Source of the DNA: Cylicocyclus nassatus
Lineage: Eukaryota > Nematoda > Chromadorea > Rhabditida > Strongylidae
Length of the DNA: 64,000 nucleotides
Direction: 5' to 3'
Assembly: GCA_958299035.1 (NCBI GenBank)
Contig: CATQJL010000223.1
Span: 83,719,753 to 83,783,752, forward strand
Numbering within the stretch: position 1 is the stretch's first letter; each line of letters starts with the position of its first letter. The notes beneath the pieces were generated by a model. That model was given only the letters and a program-made list of their open reading frames with translations. It was not told the origin of the DNA and ran no database searches. Shown here one piece after another: positions 55,805-64,000 of this stretch. Both the position numbers and the translations under genes were made by a program.

Positions 55805-56601
55805 AGATCAGAAACATAATTGTGTGCTAATCCAGCAGCACATTGGACACTTCAGAAACAAGACAACCAGTGATAGCAAGGAATTAAAAATTATAAACTT
55901 CGACTAGGAAAAATCATGAGAGAATGCCATGGTTCCCCCCCCCTGGTCGACATTTTATAATTTCTCTACCAAGTGAAACACACTTTACCGGGTGGGTTGC
56001 GACCGCTGTGACCCCCTTTACCCTGGAGGGGTCATTCTCACCTTATCGCGCCTATATGACTTCCTAGGCGAAGGCAATCTCGCCATACCCTCGATACATA
56101 GAGCCACATACTCTGGTAACCTTCACTTTGAGGGCTATGAGGGGACACAACCTTCATCTGGGAAAAAAACAGAAGTCATCCGGGGCGAAGCCCCGGATGT
56201 TATTTTCCTGACTATATTGGAAGAATGTGAATGAACCAAATATAGAAAAGAATATCTGAAGAATGTCTCAGCGAAACCGAGAAAATGCTTTTTTAAAGCC
56301 TTTTTCACGCTGAAAAGAGAATTTCTGAGAAAGTTACCTCAGAATTCAGGACAACGTTCCTCAGTTAGCCTCTCACTTGACCAAAAATGAGTTTCAAAAG
56401 TTTAAAAAGCTGTTGGAGTGGAATTAAAATGAGAAACTGCGCTTAAATGTGCGCAGAGAGTCGCGCACGAAAATGCTGGTCTATCTCGTTAGTAAGTGAC
56501 TTTTGGTGCTTGGGACGTTGTCAGCTCTCCTCGTCGTGTCATGACGGTCAGAATGATATATAATGTTACAGGGTTTTGTTGAGCCCCCATCGAGATCTAC
56601 G

Positions 56602-56716
56602 ACCAGAGCCAAATGCCCCGTCGGCTCTGGTCTGTCTCCGCTGCTCGTCTGCGTCTTCGCGCGCTGCGCGCTACCTCGCTACCCCAAACACGGGGCGCGG
56701 GGCATTTGGCTCTGGT
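56602..56716. mobile_element. 115-bp MITE with 19-bp perfect inverted ends
   Basis: ACCAGAGCCAAATGCCCCG at 56,602-56,620 is exactly inverted at 56,698-56,716. The core is GC-rich and non-coding. Confidence 0.65.
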
Positions 56717-56829
56717 ACCCTTTTCTTCACTGTTTCGAACCCAATTTTAGCAAGCTATACATCATTTTGAAGCTCTTGATCTATATTTCCACCCTGACAA
56801 CGTCCCAAAATCACATTTCTTGATTTGAA

Positions 56830-58770
56830 CGAGAAATCCGGCAAAAACGTTGTTTTCGAAAATCTCTTGTTTTTTTTCTAGTTTACCTCTTTTTACGCGG
56901 TTTTTTTGTGCATTCTATAGATTTTGCTTCTGTTCATAATGTAGACAACCACCCAGCCTTTATCTCTTCGATTATAATGGATTTTTTTGCGAAAAATCGT
57001 AAAAAATGCGTTTTCCTTTACCTTGTTCTGTTTCAGTGTTTTCGCATCGATTTTCTTCCAGCTTGGGCGATTGTTGCTCAGAACAATAAGCGCAATAATC
57101 CAGACAACGTCCCAGGAAACAGCAACGTCAATGCGGGGGTAAAAATTCAAAGGACGCATCAAAAATCAGAACCCCGTGTTGCGAATTGCTGGTCCTGAAG
57201 CGAAAACTTGCACTTTGAAAAGCCGCCAAATGAAAGATTTCAAGCCTCATTGCAGCGTTTTTATCCTATTTTCAGCAGTTTCTTTTGCTTTTTATACCTG
57301 TTTTATGTCATTTTCTCTCTCTGATCATCTTTAAACAACCTTCACTATTTATGACGTCAGATGTTCAAACAACCTTCACTTTTGACGCCCTGTCTCTAGA
57401 CTATCGAAGGTATGAATCTCGCCGAAAAACGTTGGCCGTGAATAAAGAGTAATCAACATTTTGGTGTACGCTAAGTCAGTTGATGCGGTTATCAAGCATC
57501 TGATGCCAAGATTAATAAGCAATCGAAGTTGGAACATAACATACGTTTTGTTGCAAATGAATAGATCGACTTAGTATCCTTTCCACTTATTGGATGTAAG
57601 TTAGGACATCAGAACATATGTGTCAGCTTGCCTTGATGTTTTTTTCGACCACGGCTATAAAGACTTCAAACTTCTCAAATGCCTACAACAAGAGTAATGA
57701 AGTTACTGGACAATAAAGTATAGCCCCAAACTTTAGCAGCCACGTGATTGCTATGGGGATTGGCTATAGAATTCAAACAAGTGAAAAACCTGCAAGCTAA
57801 TCCCTCTTGCTTTTCCTCTCCCCTGTCCCAAAATTTCGAACACCCCGAAGTATATGATGAAACTGATTTCGAATTTCAGAACTGCAGAAAAAAAAGACGT
57901 ACGGTCTATGAAGTAAAACCCAAAATGATAGATGAGTAATTTTCAAAACAGAACGTTCCTCCCTGTTTCTCTCACTCCTCTGCTCAGGATAGGGGACTAT
58001 ATGTCGCCCATAGGATCCACCCCGCGGCTTTGCAAATTATCCTGAGCTTCTTCAGTGCTGTGGCAATTCTCCAGTTCACAGTGTGTTGTAAAAAAATAGT
58101 GAAACAGAGAGATTTAACAAATAGACACGAGATATGTCGAAAGACAACAACAAGAAAGGGATATAACAATGTCAACAACTAAGTCAATCTATATCATCGC
58201 TTTCTCTCATAAGGCCACTTCCAAACTCCAGCACGATCAATCGCACCTGGTTTGACCATCACTGGCTGTAGCTCGGAGTTCTTCGATTTTGCCAGATCCT
58301 GAAGCATATTTATTCCACGGGAAATTCAGGATCAAACGAAAAAAGTGTACAATCACAAGTGCAAACAAAGCAAACAGTCTTCAATACTACTTCTGAATGC
58401 GGACACGGGGGGAGGGTGTTACAAGTGAACCTGAATAGATAACCGAGCTCATATCAAAATGTTTCTTTTGGATTTTTCATCAAGTGAGTTTCCTCTATTT
58501 TCAGACTCTCGTATTTTAGAAATTTGGACTACAAATGGAATTCGAACAAAAGCAGTTTCTGCTCGCTTTTCGCAGAAACGCTCTTTACTGTAGTATGTAC
58601 AAGCAGATGGTAAATATGGTGGTTTTGCAGGGCTGCACGTCAGGGAGTACGGCGATCCCTTTGCCGCGCCCGCTGCGATCGAATCTTGAAAACCACAAAA
58701 CTCTCCACTGCTAGAGATTCCAGGGGAAGAAACAGGGGAGGGAAGGCAGATACAAGACTCGATGGCGTAA
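56830..58770. other. No confident gene; one weak + strand exon candidate
   Basis: Mostly AT-rich. At 57,800-57,939 a + strand frame contains HPEVYDETDFEFQNCRKKRR and ends in TAA. It looks mildly coding-like but has no recognised family or partner exon. A 15-bp segment AAACAACCTTCACT is duplicated near 57,335 and 57,368. Confidence 0.3.
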
Positions 58771-58773
58771 GTA

Positions 58774-58989
58774 CCCTAATTTCACGCGTACAAGGCGCGG
58801 GGTGGTCCTAGCTTTCATCGACCAGCCCGAACACGGCAAAGGACTTCGCAACCAAAGGAACCCCATACCGTGCTGCGTTTTGCCTGACAAATCGTGCGGC
58901 ATAAGGATCGCTTTTTAAAACACGTTGGAGCGGCTGAGCAACTCGATGAAAGCTAGACCACCCCGCGCCTTGTACGCGTGAAATTAGGG
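58774..58989. mobile_element. 216-bp MITE with TA target duplication
   Basis: The ends CCCTAATTTCACGCGTACAA... and the inverse ...TTGTACGCGTGAAATTAGGG extend about 50 bp each (through GGCGCGGGGTGGTC and AGCTTTCATCGA). TA flanks both sides (58,772-58,773 and 58,990-58,991), so Tc1/mariner type is likely. The ORFs across it are non-coding. Confidence 0.75.
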
Positions 58990-59164
58990 TAATAGTGCGC
59001 CAAGAATGCTGGTGCTGCGTTGGCTGAAGTGCGCTGCGGCGTCGCTTCGCGAAAATTTCGCGCTGATCGTAGCTCCGTATCGTTCCCCTTTTTTTTTGCG
59101 GTGCCGACATCTGCCGACAACATTTCCGCGTGAATGTGAAAATGTGCCCCTGCGGCCATGCACG

Positions 59165-59800
59165 CGCAACTCTGACATTCAGTGCGTGCGGCGCGCGCAC
59201 GCTCCCCGTGCGGCGCTTTATAGTGCGCGCGGGCCGAACGATGAATGCGCGCGAGCCGCACGGTATCGAAAGCGCTCCGTCCGCAAGCTACTAGAGAATA
59301 AGTCTTCCCTAAAGCTTCTTTTTCTTCTTTCGTCGTGCCGTGAGCATTCTCAACTTCAGAGTCCAAAAAAATTCCGAATTTAAAAAATTCGAAAATTTGA
59401 ATTTGAATTCATATAATTCAAAAATTCAGATTTAGCAACCATTCGGGACGCTATCGAGGGATGACCCCCGTAAAAGCAAAAAACCTCTTAGGTTCCTGCG
59501 ATTACTCAAACGCCAAGAAATGATAAGTCAGTTCTACAAGTGATAGAGCAGCCTAATCACAGCGTCGTACGTACCTCACGCGGGTACCCATTACGCTTAT
59601 AGCGTGTGAGCATTGGAGGCGGCGGGCGGCACGATGAGAATGTAGTGCGCGCGGGCGTATACTAACGATTTAAGGCGTCACATGTCATGTACCGCGCGCG
59701 GGCCGCACGGTACATGACATAGCCCGTAAATCTAGGCGCGCGGGCCGCACTGTTGGCCATTAACAAGCGCGCGCCGCACGCACCGAATGTCAGAGAAGTT
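59165..59800. repeat. GC-rich inverted-repeat block with GCGCGGGCCGCAC motif
   Basis: CTGACATTCAGTGCGTGCGG at about 59,174 is mirrored near 59,768-59,793. Between them GCGCGCGGGCCGCAC-like units recur at least five times, with a tight palindrome TGTCATGTACCG...CGGTACATGACA at about 59,684-59,711. It lies just past the last recognisable UTP11 exon. Confidence 0.6.
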
Positions 59801-59868
59801 GCCCACATTGCAAGCGTAGGAATTTGTCTACGGGCAAATGTTGCCGGCGGATGTACCGCAGGCATATT

Positions 59869-61114
59869 TCATTTACCATGAGCTACACAACTGCAGTCAA
59901 CTACCTTTTTTAGTTGCAATTTCGCCGCCACTACTTCCAGTTCCTTAGCCCTCTTTTGCCTTTTCATCAGCTCGGAATAACGAGCGCGACGAAGCCGATC
60001 GGCTTTCTAAAGTGAACCATATAAGTATGTCCTCTGAGTAACATAAAATAGATGCACACCTTCACATCATCTTTGCTGTCTGCTCCAAGGACGTTTTTGT
60101 TGGATAAATCTTTCTTTCGTAGCCGATTGTATTTGCGAGAGATTACAGCCTCATCCGTGTCGAAGTACTCAACGGGATCGAACGACTTGGCTGCAACTGA
60201 TCAACCTGACAGGAGACGAAATAAATGAATACTAGCCTTGCCCACCTTCCTCCTCATCATCTACAAAGATTGTGTGTTTGCTAGCGCCTAGACCACAGCT
60301 TGGGTCAGCGAAATGCAATTCAGCTTTGAGCTCTTCAATTTTCTGAAAAGTCGCTATAACGCTTATTCCTGTTCGAACTGCGAACTGTTAATCTGAGATC
60401 ACCTTATTTTCTGCATACAGTTTATACTTCACATATTCCAGGTCTCTAATGTCATTCAGTTTCTTCTGCACTTCCGACTCTTCTTCCTGTTCTTTGGTCT
60501 TCTTCTCAAAGTGTCTCCCGTCTTCCTCAAACATTTGTTTCAAAAGAAAGTTTTAGAATATTCCTAGACAAGTCCAAACTTACTTTTACTTCACTGTTCA
60601 TCATGTGATGGTGATATTCATCCTGATTTTTGTCCAAAGCATATTTATGCAATTTCTTTAGAGTGTCTCGCTTTTGCTGAATCAAAGATGATTTCGAATG
60701 GAAGGGAAGTGAGACCAGGAGCGATAATACCTGGTAATCCCTAGCTCTTGCTTTGTAATCAGATTTCTTCTCCAGCAAACCCAGGTGAGCTCGTGATTTC
60801 GGCTGTAAAAGACGAAATCTAGGTACTGTAATCATATCAAAATGCGGAGCTTTTATCGAGTTGATATCATCCCACGTCTGAGCAAAAAATGAAGGATGAT
60901 AAGTACCTTATAAGCGCACTAAGCCCCCCCCCCCCCCACGCGAAAGCTGCTATTCGATCCCCTCTCTGGTACTCGAAAAATGAAGTGGTTGTAAAGCAAC
61001 ATAGTGTGTAAACATTGAAAAGAGTGGCAAAGTAAGCATGAAACCAACCTGAGATCGCTCTCTATGTGGCCGTTGGCTAGCTAACTTCTTACTGATACTC
61101 GAGAAGGTCGACAT
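59869..61114 (-). CDS. utp-11: UTP11 homologue, U3 snoRNA-associated ribosome biogenesis factor
   Basis: Exons on the - strand: 61,049-61,114; 60,731-60,802; 60,584-60,676; 60,403-60,525; 60,246-60,342; 60,060-60,190; from 60,006 down. Phases agree throughout. UTP11 is a basic protein of the small-subunit processome needed for 18S rRNA maturation in the nucleolus. Family blocks seen: [20 protein letters not shown] and [10 protein letters not shown] at the N-terminus, [20 protein letters not shown], then [23 protein letters not shown] and [10 protein letters not shown]. The start is chosen at an ATG placed directly after TTTGTAG, a likely spliced-leader acceptor, 370 bp after the carrier stop. 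Reading on from 60,006 reaches a TGA at 59,869 (about 239 residues). However, the usual basic C-terminal tail is missing, so the last exon may be split at a GT at 59,904 and lie elsewhere or be lost. Confidence 0.88.
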
Positions 61115-61484
61115 CTACAAAGCATTTCAAAATTAGCGAGAAAAAGTGTAGACGATGTAAAAAAGCGATAGATGTGAAATTACTAAAAAAAACACTTTGT
61201 ATAGTTTGGTTTGATTCATTTACACTAATCAACAACAAACAACAAACAATAATTCTACTCTCATATCAACAGGTAGCTCTAGTGGAGTCAATCATATATC
61301 TGGACCAAATTAAATTCAAAGTCAGACTATACATGCTCTAAAATGGAAAGCATCTCTATGAATGAGGTGAGAGGGTAGAAAAAAGTATGCACATACACAA
61401 TCAGTACAAAAATCTACTTCAAAATCTGTTCTGTGCTACAGGTCTCTTACACTAATAGAAATGATCTACGAATCGAAGTATGGG
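61115..61484 (-). promoter_or_regulatory. Intercistronic region of a probable nematode operon
   Basis: 370 bp separate the carrier stop from the UTP11 ATG, on the same strand and without another ORF. AATGAA near 61,222 is a possible poly(A) signal variant. TTTGTAG abuts the downstream ATG as a trans-splice acceptor. Confidence 0.5.
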
Positions 61485-63756
61485 CTATTGTGTCAAAGAA
61501 TGTCGCTGATTACGACGTGCAAAATATCCTTTGAAATACTCGTATGATCCTATCATCACGGCACAGGATGGAGCAATTTTTACAACTCGTGGCACGACTC
61601 CTACAAATTCAAATTTGATAGAACAAAGAAGAAAAATCCAAATTTCTGAAAACAACCTGCAAAGAGCGCTCTAACACCACCGCCATTTTCGATGATTTCA
61701 TTAATGATTTTCTTCGTAGGCACTCGCCATACAGCGTTCTCTTGTCCCAATTTTATTTGAAGATGTGTTTTCATCTAAAAATATAAACCGCTTCAAAACA
61801 ATCAAGCCGCTACAAAACAGTTAAGCTTTTATGCAACTCCATATAATTTCATAAAAATAAAAAGGACAAATCGTGACATTTAGTTCGTGCCTTACCACAT
61901 CAAACGGAGTCGTTATGATGGCCGCTATCGTTCCTGAAGTAGCTCCACAAGCAAATGCGGTTGCAAACGTCGTTTGTTCCATATTTCTCCATGCTAGCAG
62001 ATTTCGTTTGAAATATTGGTAGAACGCCCAATAAATAGCTGTAAATGTTGACGACATTGAAATGGAAGATGAATAGCTACACTCACCTGAAAATGGGATG
62101 TCCCTCAAAAGCGTGGGCATCCAACCTAGGTAAAAGCCTCGTATGCCATTCTTTGCTACTGTCACTCTCAAAGCTCGTCCGATATCTGTCAAATCGAAAG
62201 ATTGACAGAGCCATCAAAAATCACAAGTTTTGACGCACCTCGATAAGTTAGCTGTTCGCTTTGCATCTTTGTTCGAATCATTTCCAGCGGACTAACAATG
62301 GTGGCTGCTGTCGTGCGCGCTGTTGCACCAGCAACCGTAGCTGCTGACCACTCGGGTGGACACCACAATTCTGGTGTCAACTTGCGTCGACGGTATAGCC
62401 TGCATGCAAAAAAAAGTGAAAAAGAAGGAATGAATGCAAACTCAGACGCAACACACCTCTGCATGAATTTAGAATATAAAGTGTCATATAAAGAGTAATA
62501 GAAGACGGTAGCAGGTATAGCCATGACTCTAGAAAAAGCAAAACATCAACATTTTGGAATAAGTCAACTGCAAAGCATTTGAAGAACACTTTAACTCACA
62601 GCGTAGGTGATAAGCCACTCCAAAGTGACTTTATGCCTTCCTCCCGTGTTATTTTTACAAATGCATCCTTAACTACATCTTATTAATGATTATCAAGAAT
62701 AGTAAAAGTAGTTTGATTCAACTCACAATTGTCCCAGAGAAATTACCAGGCCGTTGGTACCACACGCATGGCTGACGATGCTCACATGCAGTGCACACAT
62801 GTTCCATCAAGCCGTTATAAAAATAGAAGCACTGTCCTTTTGGAAAGGGATGGTGCTGCTGTTGTAGCCTAATTTTCACTACATCCATTGGTGTCACTAA
62901 AGAATTTGATTAAGAGAAAAAATCACCTCATCCAAGTTTAAAACTGCAAAACATTTTCAGAAAAAATATGCTTACAAAGTACAATTGTTACACCGGTCGC
63001 TGTAAAAACATGGGGAGTCTCTCCTTCGCAGAATGAAAAAACACCATTTAAGACAAAAATATGGAAAGCAGTTGGTAAAATCTGGCAGTTTCTCAAATAT
63101 CGTCACTGATTGACCAAACAAAATAAAAGAATTTGAAAAAGTAGGTGCACAAAAAGAGCATGGTCCTAAAGAATCGCCACCGCTGAACAGATAGAATTTC
63201 TAAGAATGAGAGGGGAAATTTTCAAAGACAAAAATGGAAAGCATTATGCTTAAACCTAAATTAAGTTTTTGAATAATACTTACTCAGCAATGAAGTTACT
63301 ACAGCACCCGTAGCAGAGGAAACAATTTGTTGGAATATGGAAACAGATGGTCCGGGCATGTCGCAGCATTCTTTCTCAGTACCTGAAATATAGGTAAACA
63401 GCAAGGAAAACATGTAATGAAAAGCCGTGTAAAAAACAAATTTGAGAGGAAAATGAATATGGAAACAGATATGGCCGACAGGCTCCGCCTCACCGTAAAC
63501 CGCCGGTCCTCGAAAATGCGCTTCAACAACGAGGAGAAGACCGGCAGTCTGCACAGGGAGAACCTATCGACAGCCGTCGTATATACTCCGAAAATTTAAC
63601 TAGAGTAAAGGCGTACGATATAGCAGCAAAAAACTAATCCACAGATTCTCTATGAAATAATAAAGTAACAAAGAAAGTGGGTTTACCTTTGCCACCGATC
63701 ATCGCCGACTGGATTGTTGAAGGAGATGAAGAGCTCGGTATCGATTCTTCAGACAT
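61485..63756 (-). CDS. Mitochondrial carrier, SLC25A39/SLC25A40 type
   Basis: Ten exons on the - strand: 63,687-63,756; 63,284-63,382; 62,727-62,896; 62,600-62,667; 62,457-62,528; 62,239-62,399; 62,087-62,185; 61,896-62,038; 61,657-61,774; 61,485-61,600. They join in frame to 371 residues. Three carrier repeats are marked by PMDVVKIRLQ, SPLEMIRTKMQ and PFDVMKTHLQ. The strings DAFVKITREEGIKSLWSGL and MAIPATVFYYSLYD are typical of the SLC25A39/40 branch, which in animals imports glutathione into mitochondria. The matrix loop after repeat 1 has four Cys (CFYFYNGLMEHVCTACEHRQ then PC), as in the iron-sulphur-sensing loop of human SLC25A39. It is located in the inner mitochondrial membrane. A TTTTTAG acceptor lies 10 bp before the ATG, so the mRNA may be trans-spliced. 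UTP11 follows on the same strand. Confidence 0.95.
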
Positions 63757-63951
63757 GGCGACCTACTAAAAACAGTATTGGTCATCCAAAGAATGCACAT
63801 TATGTATATAAAACTAACGGAAGATGAGAATGAAGCGAAAGTTTCAACCAAGCATCAGCGTGCACTACGCTCACTACTGGCCTGGAAATCCTGTTCACTG
63901 CCTGTACCTAATAAACAACTGCGATTAGCACTACGCCACAGCAATAACGTC

Positions 63952-63959
63952 TGACGTCA
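63952..63959. promoter_or_regulatory. CRE-like palindrome TGACGTCA
   Basis: A perfect 8-bp cAMP-response-element consensus lies about 200 bp upstream of the carrier ATG, in what should be its promoter. A match this short can occur by chance. Confidence 0.25.
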
Positions 63960-64000
63960 CTAACGATCATGAAACAACACAGGTGACCAAAAAGAATGAA

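Noticed and set aside
58808..59383. Long GC-rich ORFs on both strands (125-137 codons)
   Set aside because: They overlap a MITE and the GC-rich repeat block, and both strands are open to a similar extent. No domain seen.

Overview
The window is nuclear DNA of a nematode, most likely a strongylid such as a hookworm. It is AT-rich and gene-poor, and crowded with inverted-repeat transposable elements. Introns are short where genes are compact, with TTTCAG-type acceptors. One gene encodes a minimal one-domain tissue inhibitor of metalloproteinase, as secreted by hookworms. At the right end a mitochondrial carrier and a UTP11 homologue sit in tandem in the same order as a C. elegans gene pair. No rRNA, tRNA, CRISPR or bacterial operon structure was found.

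Well-supported genes. (1) A three-exon TIMP gene on the + strand (38,704-39,325). (2) A ten-exon SLC25A39/40-type mitochondrial carrier on the - strand (63,756-61,485), which I could splice completely in frame. (3) A seven-exon UTP11 homologue on the - strand (61,114 to about 59,870). It starts exactly at a splice-acceptor-like site 370 bp downstream of the carrier stop, as expected of a trans-spliced operon gene.

Probable genes without a family name. Two sets of phase-compatible - strand exons are spread through the transposon-rich left half. Set A lies at 37,754-28,572 and looks like an ectodomain. Set B lies at 19,286-10,329, with hydrophobic segments, a Ser/Thr-rich segment and a terminal exon followed by AATAAA. 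They could be two genes or one long one. Their introns hold most of the mobile DNA.

Mobile DNA. A nearly complete but broken Penelope-like retroelement (reverse transcriptase plus GIY-YIG endonuclease, 189-bp pLTRs, inverted 5' copy, 13-bp target duplication) lies at 32,012-35,665. It is inserted inside an older inverted-repeat element, which also hosts a 952-bp palindromic mariner-type MITE. All of this lies inside one intron of set A. A second, decayed Penelope remnant is at 40.5-42.0 kb and a Ty3/gypsy fragment at 49.5-49.8 kb. Two giant foldback structures occupy 43.16-47.92 kb and 53.39-55.80 kb. At least six further MITE families, a 249-bp (AC)n tract and several decayed minisatellites fill most of the rest.

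Layout. 0-10.3 kb: few signals, two weak candidate exons. 10.3-19.3 kb: set B. 19.6-28.5 kb: MITEs, a decayed 165-bp tandem repeat and a GC-rich palindromic element. 28.5-37.8 kb: set A with nested transposons. 38.6-39.4 kb: TIMP. 39.7-42.6 kb: irregular repeat array, Penelope remnant and microsatellite. 43-48 kb: foldback 1. 49-52.5 kb: retroelement debris and tandem repeats. 53.4-55.8 kb: foldback 2. 56-59.8 kb: small MITEs and GC-rich repeats. 59.9-64 kb: the UTP11/carrier pair.
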